A stretch of DNA of 64,000 nt from Tenuifilaceae bacterium CYCD (GTDB lineage Bacteria > Bacteroidota > Bacteroidia > Bacteroidales > Tenuifilaceae): positions 3,286,001 to 3,350,000 of the forward strand of contig AP027304.1 of assembly GCA_036322835.1 (NCBI GenBank), in the 5' to 3' direction. The position numbers and the translations under genes were made by a program. The notes under the pieces were generated by a model, which did not search any database, was not told the origin of the DNA, and saw only the letters and a list, made by a program, of their open reading frames with translations. Of the stretch, positions 44,706 to 53,677 are shown piece after piece (position 1 is the first letter of the stretch; every line of letters begins with the position of its first letter).

Positions 44706-45896
44706 CTACTGTTTAATTTTTTCGGCCATCTTTTGTGCCAAAATATCATATTGGGCTAGTTTTTCCTCGTTTGGTTTACCGTAAATCTCGCAGGGCTCAG
44801 TTACTAATTCCAACTCACTCTCCTCAATGAATTTCGTTAGATTCTTCACTCCACCGCCATTCCAGCTATAACTACCAAAAAGCCCTAAATACTTATTCTT
44901 AATGCTCATATGGGTTAACTCTCGGGTCAGCTGCTCCATCAATGGAAACATCTGCGAGTTGTATGCACACGAGCCAAGAATTAACCCTTTGTACTTCCAA
45001 ATCTCGTTAATTAAGTGGCTAATATGTGTGCGCGACACATCGTGTATTCTGATATTTTTAACGCCATTCTCGCATAACTTACGACCAATGTAATCGGCAA
45101 TCTCCTCGGTATTTCCATACATCGATGCAAATACAATAACAACACCCTCCTCTGCCTCATAGCGACTCCATTTATCGTACAATTCAAGCACCTTTGATGG
45201 GTTTGAACGCCAAACTGGTCCGTGAGTTGCTGCAATAACCTTAACGGGTACTCCCTTTAGCTTTGCAAATGCCTTCTGAACCATATTGCTGTACTTGCCC
45301 ACAATGTTTGAGTAGTAACGACGCATCTCCTCCTCAAAGAAATCAAAGTTGATTTCATCGTCGAAAATACCACCATCCAACGTACCAAAACTTCCAAAAG
45401 CATCACCAGAGAATAGAATTTGGTCGGTAGTATCGTATGTCATCATAGTCTCAGGCCAGTGAACCCAAGGGGTCATAACAAACTTGATCTTATGATGGCC
45501 TAAATCCAACATATCGCCATCGTCAACCACATGAAGATTCTCCTTGATTCCCCAGTACGCTTCAACCATCTTAAAGGTTTTGGAATTACCCACCAACTTT
45601 ACCCCCTTAAAATGATCGAAAATAGCCTTAATTTCGCCAGAATGATCAGGTTCCATATGGTTAATGATTAGGTAGTCCAAGGCTCTTCCATTAAGCAACT
45701 TCTCAATACGCTCAATGTAGTTTCCTGCAGCTCTATCCTCAATGGTATCAACCAAGGCAGTTTTGTCATCAACAATAAGGTATGAGTTGTATGATACGCC
45801 CCTATCCAAAGGCCAAATATTCTCAAAGAGACGCTTACGGCGATCGTTTACGCCAATCCAATGAACTTTTCCAACAACTGGAACTGTGTAATACAT
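44706..45896 (-). CDS. A-type flavoprotein / flavodiiron protein (FprA)
   Basis: 396 residues. N-terminal metallo-beta-lactamase-like domain with the diiron ligand set HMEPDHSGE (H-x-E-x-D), HWPETMMTYD, SGDAFGSFG and AATHGPVWR; C-terminal flavodoxin domain with the FMN loop FASMYGNTEEIADYI and LGSCAYNSQMFP. It reduces O2 to water, or NO to N2O, in anaerobes, with electrons from rubredoxin or a similar carrier. No rubredoxin gene is adjacent. Length matches the minimal class A proteins. A TATTTTTG box lies upstream. Confidence 0.93.
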   Translation of the reverse strand: MYYTVPVVGKVHWIGVNDRRKRLFENIWPLDRGVSYNSYLIVDDKTALVDTIEDRAAGNYIERIEKLLNGRALDYLIINHMEPDHSGEIKAIFDHFKGVKLVGNSKTFKMVEAYWGIKENLHVVDDGDMLDLGHHKIKFVMTPWVHWPETMMTYDTTDQILFSGDAFGSFGTLDGGIFDDEINFDFFEEEMRRYYSNIVGKYSNMVQKAFAKLKGVPVKVIAATHGPVWRSNPSKVLELYDKWSRYEAEEGVVIVFASMYGNTEEIADYIGRKLCENGVKNIRIHDVSRTHISHLINEIWKYKGLILGSCAYNSQMFPLMEQLTRELTHMSIKNKYLGLFGSYSWNGGGVKNLTKFIEESELELVTEPCEIYGKPNEEKLAQYDILAQKMAEKIKQ

Positions 45897-45929
45897 ATGC
45901 TTAGTTTTTAATTATTCTCTATTTGATCG

Positions 45930-45937
45930 CAAAAATA
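45930..45937 (-). promoter_or_regulatory. Putative flavodiiron gene -7 box (TATTTTTG)
   Basis: Minus-strand TATTTTTG, 33 bases before the ATG at 45896. Confidence 0.45.
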
Positions 45938-45982
45938 ATAAACTTGGCTCTGTATTTACATGATAAATAATTGTTATTTAAC

Positions 45983-46018
45983 AAAAAAGGTTGCTGAACA
46001 TAATCAGCAACCTTTTTT
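45983..46018 (-). terminator. Terminator after the GH13 gene
   Basis: AAAAAAGGTTGCTGA / TCAGCAACCTTTTTT, a perfect 15-bp stem with a 6-base loop, flanked by T-runs on both strands. Confidence 0.85.
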
Positions 46019-46045
46019 AATAGGAAACCCCAAAATGACACTTCG

Positions 46046-47428
46046 TTATTCTTTAATATATACTTTGTAATCCCAGGGTTCTAAAACCATTTCCTGATCG
46101 GCAATAAACTCTTTTTGATTGCCGGTAAAGTACTCAGCATATTTCCCTAGATAAGCATCGCCAACAAACTTAACACTTTGCGTTACATTGGTTAGGTTGA
46201 AAACCATAAATAGCTTGTCCTTATCGTTCTCACGGGTAAATGCAAACACAGTACTATGGGCGTTTGATTTGATGCGGAATATATCAGCACCAGTTTCTCC
46301 AGCATTCAACACACTATATTTTTTCTTTAACGCGGTAAGTTTTTTGTAAAAATCGGTCATATTCGATGGATCATTCCAAACAACGGTATCCTTATCGAAG
46401 AATCTCAATCGTTTTGTAAAGCCAACCTCTTGCCCTGTATAAATTAATGGCATACCGTCAACCACAAACGAAAGAGTGGCCATTGCTTTAACGGCATCGC
46501 CCATACGCTCAAGTTCGGTTCCATTCCAAGAATTCTCATCGTGATTGGTAATAAAGTTCATTTTAAGAGCATTCTTTGGATAGGTTGCTACTTTCTTTAA
46601 TAGGTATTGCTCAAGATCTGTAGCATTCTTTTTACCTTGTGCAACAGAATTCATTACATGATGGAATTCCCATGCATAATCAGTATCGAAAGCATACTTC
46701 ATCAACTCAATATTTTCAGCCTCTGCAAGCATAAAAATAGGCTTAACTGTATTAAGCTGGGCGCGCGCTTCGTTCCAAAAATCGGCAGGGACCTCGGCTG
46801 CCACATCGCAACGGAAACCATCAAGATTTACATCTTTCAGCCAGTACTTAAGCATATCAATCATATACTTGCGTAATTCGGGTTTGCTATAGTCAAGTTT
46901 AGCCACATCAGTCCAATCAAAAGGAGATACAACTTTGCCCACAGAATCACGAACGTACCAATCGGGATGCTCATTCATAAGTACAGCATCGTGCGATGTG
47001 TGGTTTGCAACCACATCAATAATAACTTTCATTCCCAACTCGTGTGCCTTTGCAACAACAGATTTGAAATCATCTAATGTGCCGTACTCTGGATTAATTC
47101 CATAATAATCCTTAACAGAATAGTAACTTCCTAAAGAACCTTTACGGTTAACCATACCTATAGGGTGAATTGGCATAAACCAAAGAATATCCACCCCAAG
47201 TTCCTTTAAACGGGGCAAATGAGCCTCAAATGCCTTAAAAGTACCTTCTGGGGTATACTGCCTAACATTCACCTCGTAAATAGTAGCACTCGGAACCCAA
47301 CCGGTATGCTCCACCTTAAATGGCTCGGACTGCTCAACCTTTTGCTTACACGAAATTGTTAGCAGCATGGTCGCAATTATTGCAACAACCAAAAGGTTTT
47401 TGAATAGAAATAATGGTGATTTTCTCAT
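46046..47428 (-). CDS. GH13 alpha-amylase family lipoprotein
   Basis: 460 residues. The N-terminus has a signal peptide with a lipobox (LLTISCKQ), so the mature protein is anchored by Cys27. The GH13 barrel shows VIDVVANHTS, the nucleophile Asp208 in LDGFRCDVAAEVP, the acid/base Glu236 in MLAEAENIE, and Asp297 in FITNHDENSWNG. All three catalytic residues are present. It cleaves alpha-1,4-glucans outside the inner membrane; no SusC/SusD genes are nearby. It is divergent from the phosphofructokinase gene across a 326-base gap. Confidence 0.92.
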   Translation of the reverse strand: MRKSPLFLFKNLLVVAIIATMLLTISCKQKVEQSEPFKVEHTGWVPSATIYEVNVRQYTPEGTFKAFEAHLPRLKELGVDILWFMPIHPIGMVNRKGSLGSYYSVKDYYGINPEYGTLDDFKSVVAKAHELGMKVIIDVVANHTSHDAVLMNEHPDWYVRDSVGKVVSPFDWTDVAKLDYSKPELRKYMIDMLKYWLKDVNLDGFRCDVAAEVPADFWNEARAQLNTVKPIFMLAEAENIELMKYAFDTDYAWEFHHVMNSVAQGKKNATDLEQYLLKKVATYPKNALKMNFITNHDENSWNGTELERMGDAVKAMATLSFVVDGMPLIYTGQEVGFTKRLRFFDKDTVVWNDPSNMTDFYKKLTALKKKYSVLNAGETGADIFRIKSNAHSTVFAFTRENDKDKLFMVFNLTNVTQSVKFVGDAYLGKYAEYFTGNQKEFIADQEMVLEPWDYKVYIKE

Positions 47429-47754
47429 CGTTAAAATGGATTTAGTTATAAATTATTGTTAAATTGATATAAATTTTAAAAGATGACATAAATTTGACAA
47501 AACTGTAATCATTAGTTTTCACACGATTGCGAAATAATATTATCAGTATTTTCAAGGCTTTAATCGTTGTTAGCTAATATAGCATTGATTTTTTTTATAT
47601 TTTTGTCAAGGTGGAAAAATTTGTCTCAAATGCAAATTGTTAGTCTGTATTTTTCTGATTAGCAAAACAATATGAATGACAAATAGATTTTTCAGGGATA
47701 TTTTTTAACAAATTGACACACCGTATTTAGTTAATAAACTTAAATGTTATTAGA
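47429..47754. other. Divergent intergenic region GH13 / phosphofructokinase
   Basis: 326 AT-rich bases between divergent genes. A plus-strand TATTTTTG (47598-47605) could be a -7 box with a leader of about 145 bases for the phosphofructokinase gene. I found no clear -7 match on the minus strand and no ORF or RNA gene I can name. Confidence 0.35.
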
Positions 47755-48849
47755 ATGAAAAGAGTTTTAGTTGCTACTGGTGGAGGTGATTGTCCTGGTT
47801 TAAATGCAGTTATAAGGGCAATTGTTAAACGTGCCTCACAGGAGCCAGATTGGGAAGTTATTGGAAGCATTCAATCCTTTGATGGAATACTTCGCGAACC
47901 AACTGAAATTAGAGTTTTAGACGAAAAAGCAGTTGCGGGTATTCACGTACAAGGCGGAACTATAATTGGTACTACCAACAAGGGAGGCCCCTTTGCATGG
48001 CCATTTAAAAATAAGGATGGTTCATGGGGCGCAGTAGACCGTTCCGATGAAATGATCCGTAAACTACAATACTTAGGGATTGATGCCGTAATTAGCATTG
48101 GAGGCGATGGCTCTCAAAAAATATCGCAACAACTATACGAGAAAGGATTGAACATTATTGGAGTTCCCAAAACAATTGATAACGACCTTTCTGCTACAGA
48201 CTTTACCTTCGGTTTTCAAACCGCTGTCCAGATTGCTACCGATGCAGTTGATAAACTTGTAACCACCGCATCGAGCCACAACCGTGTACTTATTCTTGAG
48301 GTTATGGGACGTTACGCAGGTTGGATTGCACTTCACGCAGCCATTGCAGGAGGAGCCGAGGTATGCTTGATTCCTGAGGTTCCTTACGATATCAACAAGG
48401 TTGCCGATAAGCTGAAAAGCAGATACGATAAAGGCAAAGGACATGCAATTGTTGTTGTTGCCGAAGGGGCTATGCCCGTTGGTGGCTCTTTAACTTCAGA
48501 GGAAAGCGATGAGATTGGTTACCACAACCTACGATTAGGTGGCGTTGCCCATAAACTTACCAGCGACTTAAAGAAAATCGGCTTTGATGCCGATATTCGC
48601 GAAACTGTTTTGGGTCACTTACAACGTGGAGGTATACCAGTTGCCTACGATAGAGTTTTGGCTACCCAATTCGGTGTAAAAGCTTTTGAAATGGTACTAG
48701 AGGGAAAATTTGGGGAAATGGTAGCGTACCGTCATCCCGATATCATTTCAGTTCCGCTGATTGATGCGATTAACCGTCCTAACTTTGTAGAACCCGATTG
48801 CGACTTAATAAATACAGCAAGAGGCGTCGGAATAAGTTTTGGTGATTAA
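47755..48849 (+). CDS. pfkA: 6-phosphofructokinase
   Basis: 364 residues. Phosphorylates fructose 6-phosphate. It begins with the nucleotide loop VATGGGDCPGLNAVIR and has IGGDGSQ (Gly119, equivalent to E. coli Gly104) and GVPKTIDNDL with Lys139 in place of Gly124. EVMGRYAGWIAL and LGHLQRGGIP complete the substrate site. Gly at the first position favours ATP; Lys at the second is the residue seen in PPi-dependent enzymes. This G/K combination is known from some ATP-type enzymes (for example of plants and trypanosomes), so ATP is the more likely donor. Alone, with a strong terminator. Confidence 0.92.
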   Translation: MKRVLVATGGGDCPGLNAVIRAIVKRASQEPDWEVIGSIQSFDGILREPTEIRVLDEKAVAGIHVQGGTIIGTTNKGGPFAWPFKNKDGSWGAVDRSDEMIRKLQYLGIDAVISIGGDGSQKISQQLYEKGLNIIGVPKTIDNDLSATDFTFGFQTAVQIATDAVDKLVTTASSHNRVLILEVMGRYAGWIALHAAIAGGAEVCLIPEVPYDINKVADKLKSRYDKGKGHAIVVVAEGAMPVGGSLTSEESDEIGYHNLRLGGVAHKLTSDLKKIGFDADIRETVLGHLQRGGIPVAYDRVLATQFGVKAFEMVLEGKFGEMVAYRHPDIISVPLIDAINRPNFVEPDCDLINTARGVGISFGD

Positions 48850-48854
48850 AACAT

Positions 48855-48883
48855 AAAAAAGGGAGCAAATTGCTCCCTTTTTT
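48855..48883. terminator. Bidirectional terminator between pfkA and the SiaC-like genes
   Basis: AAAAAAGGGAGCA / TGCTCCCTTTTTT with a three-base centre, between convergent genes. Confidence 0.85.
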
Positions 48884-48901
48884 ATTACCTATATCCTCTA
48901 A

Positions 48902-49315
48902 CTAAATTGAATCAGAACAAACATTGCAGGTGAATGGAATTTTAATATTCGAGTATTCCATCAACTCATAGCCAGCATCACGCATATCATCGTCTTCAGG
49001 CTCATATTGCCACTCCATACTAACAGGTATCCCCGCAATCACAAACTCGTTCATTTTCTGCAAAAATGTAATTAAATATTTATACGATGCAGAGTTTATG
49101 TATTTAAAGAATAATCTCAATTTTATTGGTTTTGCACTTCCAATACCTGTTTTGTGAAGTTCGGTTAAATAGTCGTCGAGCCATTTCATGACTGGATCGA
49201 AGAAATTGGAGATATTTTCGGGATGGCTAACACCTACAATAGAAAAATTCCCTGTTTGAGGCTCAAAAACCACTTCAGGAGAATCTTTTTTTGGTAGTAC
49301 GTGTAACTGTTTCAT
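48902..49315 (-). CDS. SiaC-like (DUF1987) regulatory phosphoprotein, third paralogue
   Basis: 137 residues. Same fold as its two upstream neighbours, with conserved positions SPEVVFEPQTGNFSIVGVSHPENI and FFKYINSASYKYLITFL. At the phospho-acceptor site that is Thr68 in P. aeruginosa SiaC and in both neighbours, this copy has Ser75 (NSAS instead of NTAS). A longer N-terminus and a Cys-containing C-terminus (IPFTCNVCSDS) also set it apart. It may be phosphorylated on Ser, or be a decoy. Last gene of a three-gene row. Confidence 0.82.
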   Translation of the reverse strand: MKQLHVLPKKDSPEVVFEPQTGNFSIVGVSHPENISNFFDPVMKWLDDYLTELHKTGIGSAKPIKLRLFFKYINSASYKYLITFLQKMNEFVIAGIPVSMEWQYEPEDDDMRDAGYELMEYSNIKIPFTCNVCSDSI

Positions 49316-49347
49316 CGCTCTAAAAGGATTTATAGTAAAGTATAAAG

Positions 49348-49731
49348 TTAATCAATTGGTTTAGCAATCATTTCAAAGGGGACGTTAAGCAACTCTGCAA
49401 ATTCCTCCCCTGCTTCCTCCAACTCAGCGTCTAGCTGAGGATACTTCCAAGTTATAAGAACATCGTGCCCATTCTTATGTAATTCTTTTACTTTATTTAA
49501 AAGAATAAGCAACATTTTAGATGATGCCGTATTAAAATAATCAAAATCTAGAATTAAGTTAGTACTAGGATTTGGATTCTTAATGTAAATATCCCACCAC
49601 TGAATCATTGGGAGATAATACGACTTAACATCTTCAGGCAAAGATCTTCCTTGCATCACAAAAACACCCGTTGTTCTGTCAAATTCAACAAAAGGGGTAA
49701 TCGGCGTAGCCTCAAGGAAAAACCTATCCAT
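49348..49731 (-). CDS. SiaC-like (DUF1987) regulatory phosphoprotein, second paralogue
   Basis: 127 residues, DUF1987. It has TPFVEFDRTTGVFVMQGRSLPEDVKSYY, then FDYFNTASSKMLLILLNKV with the phospho-site Thr68. SiaC in Pseudomonas is an unphosphorylated activator of the diguanylate cyclase SiaD; its phosphorylation by the SiaB kinase and dephosphorylation by the SiaA phosphatase control biofilm formation. None of those partners is next to this row. It lies 6 bases after the first paralogue and 32 bases before the third. Confidence 0.85.
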   Translation of the reverse strand: MDRFFLEATPITPFVEFDRTTGVFVMQGRSLPEDVKSYYLPMIQWWDIYIKNPNPSTNLILDFDYFNTASSKMLLILLNKVKELHKNGHDVLITWKYPQLDAELEEAGEEFAELLNVPFEMIAKPID

Positions 49732-49737
49732 AACTAT

Positions 49738-50127
49738 CTATTTTGAAACAGATTGAAAACTAATCATCTTAAAGGGAACTTCAAGCATATCGGCATAATC
49801 AGCGCCGGCATCCTGCATATCTTCATCATCCTCCTGATAATACCACTCAATAACTACACTTTTACCAGCTTCGTGCATCTCGTTAAGCACTTCAAAAAGT
49901 TCAAGAATCATCTTTGACGATGCCGTATTGAAATAATCCATCTTGATTTTAAGAGTAGTTGAAGGATTTGGAGAATCGGCATAACTTTTTAACCATTTAA
50001 GCAATGGATTGTAAAATTCTTTTACATCTTCAGGCAATGATTTTCCCGACAACTCGAACATATTACTTGCTGGATCAAAAAGCACCTCTGGTGTTTCGGG
50101 TGTTCCTTTGATATTTAGTGTATCCAT
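49738..50127 (-). CDS. SiaC-like (DUF1987) regulatory phosphoprotein, first paralogue
   Basis: 129 residues, DUF1987. TPEVLFDPASNMFELSGKSLPEDVKEFY is followed by MDYFNTASSKMILELFEVLNEMH with Thr68 at the site phosphorylated in P. aeruginosa SiaC. The conserved acidic stretch QEDDEDMQDAGADYADML is at the C-terminus. Close to the second copy, less so to the third. A TATATTTG box lies 39 bases upstream, so the row of three is probably one transcript. Confidence 0.87.
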   Translation of the reverse strand: MDTLNIKGTPETPEVLFDPASNMFELSGKSLPEDVKEFYNPLLKWLKSYADSPNPSTTLKIKMDYFNTASSKMILELFEVLNEMHEAGKSVVIEWYYQEDDEDMQDAGADYADMLEVPFKMISFQSVSK

Positions 50128-50165
50128 ATTTATGGTTGTTTATTTCTGATTATACTTCATATTAA

Positions 50166-50173
50166 CAAATATA
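50166..50173 (-). promoter_or_regulatory. Putative -7 box (TATATTTG) of the SiaC-like row
   Basis: Minus-strand TATATTTG, exact consensus, 38 bases before the first SiaC-like ATG. The gap 50128-50269 separates it from the molybdoenzyme genes. Confidence 0.5.
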
Positions 50174-50269
50174 AGAATAAACATTCAAAAACCAATTAAA
50201 AAAGTTTTTACTTATACATAAAAAATGTTACTGTTAGTCAAACAAAATCAGGCCTCCTAAAACTAATAA

Positions 50270-51604
50270 TTACAACTTTTCAATTTTATTTGGTAACGTA
50301 TTCATCAGAATGTAAGGAGTATCCACATGTAGTTCGTTATAAAATTCAAGCCTATCAATTAGTTCACCTACAATAAAAGGGATGATGACTAATGATGTGG
50401 AAATTTTTAGTAGTAAAATGCTCACTATGGGCATCATACATCCAACAAAAAAGCGAGTAAAACTAAAAATAACTGATAGTGTATAAATATCTTTTCTTGC
50501 ATAACGAACAATATAGAGAATGGCTTTTAGCACAATGAAACCAACGGCAATGGTCTTAAAATCTGTGAGCAGCAATCCGAAAGTAATAGCAGTTAGAATT
50601 GTGTTTGCGCTATGAATCGGAGTTGAATATTTCTTATCAGCAATAGCATACACATACTCAATTGAAACCAAAAGCAGTGCTCCTAAAACAGCAGAGACAG
50701 AAACGACTAGAATACTTGAATTTACAAAAAAAACAATCAACGAAAATCCAGCAAAAAGCATAAATAGTAGAATCTCCCTACTCAACCAACTTGTCCTAAA
50801 ATTAATGGTTGCCCGATAAGCCCTAAATGGCTTTCCGAGATGTAAAGAGCTTAGAGCCATTGCCACAAACCCTAAAGTAGCATAAAGGACTCCAAACTGG
50901 GGTTCTCTTCTATCGAACAGAAAATATGCAATCCAGCCGACCAATAGAGATGAGATCAATGTGAATATTGCCAATGGACATTCCTTTAACGCATTAATTT
51001 TCGATTCTTTATCAACTAAATATCGCATGCTTTTTTGAGTGCCATAACCCGAAGCACTTAAATCCATTAGAGGTATAGAATTTACTACTTCGGAATTTTT
51101 AAAGTTGATTCTTGGTCTTGTCGATTTTTGTGACATGCCAGGAACGTCATGCATGTCAGCAACTTCAATATCATTGAATGATAATGCTCCAGTAGGACAA
51201 GAATTAGAACATGCAGGAATTTGTTTGATCTTTAGTCTCTCATTACAAAAATTACATTTTTCCACAACACCTTTCTTTTTGTTGTACTGCGGAGCATCGA
51301 ATGGACAAGCCCAAGTACAATAAGTACAACCAATGCATTTCTCAGCATGATGAATAATTGCGCCTGTTTCAGAATCTTTTTGGTATGCATTTGCAGGGCA
51401 AGCCTTTAAACAAGGAGCATCCAAACAATGATTGCACGCAATGGATAAATTGATGAATCCTGATAATGGAACTTTTTGCTTATTGAAAGGCTGCACTTGC
51501 CGCCAAGAAATTGGAGGTTGAGTATGATTCTCGTTATAGCAAGCCACCAAGCACGCATGGCACCCTACACATTTTGAGTAATCAAATATAAAACCTTTTT
51601 CCAT
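50270..51604 (-). CDS. Fused DmsB-DmsC type protein (Fe-S electron transfer plus membrane anchor)
   Basis: 444 residues. The N-terminal ~160 residues are a four-cluster ferredoxin: CVGCHACLVACYNE, CNHCLDAPCLKACP, CIGCTYCTWACP, and CNFCNERLKIKQIPACSNSCP. The C-terminal ~250 residues form about eight membrane helices of the DmsC anchor family (ASSLHLGKPFRAYRA is typical). In E. coli these are two proteins; here one polypeptide spans both. It would pass electrons from menaquinol to the catalytic subunit encoded just upstream. The stop of the catalytic gene and the start of this one are adjacent. Confidence 0.88.
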   Translation of the reverse strand: MEKGFIFDYSKCVGCHACLVACYNENHTQPPISWRQVQPFNKQKVPLSGFINLSIACNHCLDAPCLKACPANAYQKDSETGAIIHHAEKCIGCTYCTWACPFDAPQYNKKKGVVEKCNFCNERLKIKQIPACSNSCPTGALSFNDIEVADMHDVPGMSQKSTRPRINFKNSEVVNSIPLMDLSASGYGTQKSMRYLVDKESKINALKECPLAIFTLISSLLVGWIAYFLFDRREPQFGVLYATLGFVAMALSSLHLGKPFRAYRATINFRTSWLSREILLFMLFAGFSLIVFFVNSSILVVSVSAVLGALLLVSIEYVYAIADKKYSTPIHSANTILTAITFGLLLTDFKTIAVGFIVLKAILYIVRYARKDIYTLSVIFSFTRFFVGCMMPIVSILLLKISTSLVIIPFIVGELIDRLEFYNELHVDTPYILMNTLPNKIEKL

Positions 51605-53659
51605 CTATTTCGGATTTATCCTTTTGACCTCTACCCTATTATTATGAAAAGCAGAGCCATACCCCATATCTGTTTCTCTACCAATGGATAGACAATTTAC
51701 AGGAACGCCTTGGGTTTTCCACCAACCGTTGGGAATTACAACACATCCTATTCTTACCCCATAACTTATTTCTGCTATAATAGGAAATCGTCCTCTACCG
51801 TTAAAAACTTCAACCAAATCTCCATTCTTAATTTTTCGTACCTCTGCATCAACCGGATTTATACTGATAGTTGGAGGTCCACTTACCATTTTTATTATCT
51901 CTAGGTTTCCAAACTGAGAGTGAATCCTATTCTTTGTATTAGGACTCATCAGAAGTAATGGAAATTGATCTTTTAACTCATTCTCAATTTCTATTGCGGA
52001 ATCATAAGTAGGAAAAGGATTCACGCCCCATTTTTCTTTTGCTTGAATTGAACTCAATTCAATTTTACCGGACGGAGTATTGAATTTAAAATCGGAAAAA
52101 GCAATCTCCTGAAGACCCGGAGCCAAAAGTGGTCCTTGCCTCAATGCCTCGAACGATAAAGAAGGAAAAAGGGCAAGTTTCTCTTTGAGAAAATCCTCAA
52201 CAGATCCATCACCCGGAGGCAAAAGAATTCCCTTTAACTGTTCATCTGTAAAACCAAGTTTTTTTGCTAGCAGGTAATATATTTCAGTTTCAGGCTTTAC
52301 TTCACCAGCAGGCTCCACAACCTTTTGCCGTAACTGAACATAGGGATTCCAGTATGACCCTATAATATCAGTTTGCTCAAACATATTCTTTGCAGGCAAA
52401 ACAATATCAGCCTCAAGGGCTGTATCGGTAAAGAATTGCTCCACTACAACCCTGAATTCTAACTTCCGAAATGCTTTTAAAACGGTATTAGTGTCGGGGT
52501 TTTGGGTTAAGGGATTCCCGCGTTCTACCCATACCATTTTTAGTTCAGGATCCTTCGTACTAAGCATATCGGCACCCAACCGAGCAGTAGAAATTGAACG
52601 ACGAGTAATACCATCGGGCTTTTCTGAAGGATAATAGCACAAGGGTTCTAAAACATCATCAAAAACATAACTTTGGAGATTCGCATAATGCCAGCAAGCA
52701 CCTTGCTTCCCAATATTTCCTGTTATCACTGATAAAGCGAGGATGGCCCGAACGGTTTGTCCACCATTGGTATAACGCTGCATGCCGTAACCAGGAATTA
52801 ATGTCATAGGTTTTAGATTTCCTATATACCAAGCCAATGTTTCAATTAAATCTACAGGAACACCTGTAATATTTGAAGCCCATTCCGGCGTTAATTGCAG
52901 AACATGCTCCTTAAACCCATCGAATCCTAAAACATTCTCGGCAATAAAATCCCTATCAATCCAGTCATTCTTAATAATGATATTTGCAACAGCCAACGCC
53001 AACGCCGCATCGGTTGAAGGGTAAGGCTGAATTAACAATTCCGCTCTTTGGGTTGATTCAGTTCTCCTCGGATCAATTACAACAAGTTTTCCTCCATTAT
53101 CGAGAGCACGTCCAACTGGAATCATCTCGTGAATGTTACTCTCCGCTGGATTTTTACCCCAAAGAACAATAAGTTTTGCATTCGCTAAATCCCAAGGAAC
53201 ATTGTGTTTATTCTCACCTAAAGTAAGGCGAGTTGCCTCTAATCCAGCAGGCCAGCATAAGTTCCCATAAACAGTAGTAACGCCACCATAAATCTGCCGC
53301 CAAAACCGACCACTTATTTCGTTCAACAATCCGGACATTCCGCTTGCCGCATAAAACAAAACGGATTGTGATCCATACTCTTTTTTAAGTGTTTCTAATT
53401 TTGTGGCGATTAAATCTAAAGCTTCATCCCAAGATATTCGCTTAAACTTACCATTTGCAATCCGTTTATGAGGGTACAGAATTCGATCCTTTGAATTTGC
53501 ACGCTCAACATAACTTAAACCTTTTAGACAAACACCATTAGGTGTTGCAAGATTCTCAGGAAGAGGTGCAACATTAACGACTTGATTATTATCGACAAAA
53601 ACCTTTAAACTACATGTACTGTAGCAATTGCGTGGGCATGCTGTAATAAATTCCTTCAT
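51605..53659 (-). CDS. Molybdopterin oxidoreductase, DMSO-reductase family catalytic subunit
   Basis: 684 residues. The N-terminus has the 4Fe-4S set CPRNCYSTC...GVCLKG directly after MKEFITA, with no twin-arginine or other signal peptide. MGD-binding motifs include LWGKNPAESNIHEM, VIDPRRTEST and MQRYTNGGQTVRAI; the C-terminal MGD domain reads LLMSPNTKNRIHSQFGN. Cys135 in TVYGNLCWPAG is in the region of the Mo ligand. Electron partner is the fused DmsBC. The terminal acceptor (DMSO, polysulfide, other) cannot be told. Without a Tat signal the catalytic face may be cytoplasmic, or targeting differs. Confidence 0.87.
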   Translation of the reverse strand: MKEFITACPRNCYSTCSLKVFVDNNQVVNVAPLPENLATPNGVCLKGLSYVERANSKDRILYPHKRIANGKFKRISWDEALDLIATKLETLKKEYGSQSVLFYAASGMSGLLNEISGRFWRQIYGGVTTVYGNLCWPAGLEATRLTLGENKHNVPWDLANAKLIVLWGKNPAESNIHEMIPVGRALDNGGKLVVIDPRRTESTQRAELLIQPYPSTDAALALAVANIIIKNDWIDRDFIAENVLGFDGFKEHVLQLTPEWASNITGVPVDLIETLAWYIGNLKPMTLIPGYGMQRYTNGGQTVRAILALSVITGNIGKQGACWHYANLQSYVFDDVLEPLCYYPSEKPDGITRRSISTARLGADMLSTKDPELKMVWVERGNPLTQNPDTNTVLKAFRKLEFRVVVEQFFTDTALEADIVLPAKNMFEQTDIIGSYWNPYVQLRQKVVEPAGEVKPETEIYYLLAKKLGFTDEQLKGILLPPGDGSVEDFLKEKLALFPSLSFEALRQGPLLAPGLQEIAFSDFKFNTPSGKIELSSIQAKEKWGVNPFPTYDSAIEIENELKDQFPLLLMSPNTKNRIHSQFGNLEIIKMVSGPPTISINPVDAEVRKIKNGDLVEVFNGRGRFPIIAEISYGVRIGCVVIPNGWWKTQGVPVNCLSIGRETDMGYGSAFHNNRVEVKRINPK

Positions 53660-53677
53660 TAATAAAAATAGTGGGCG

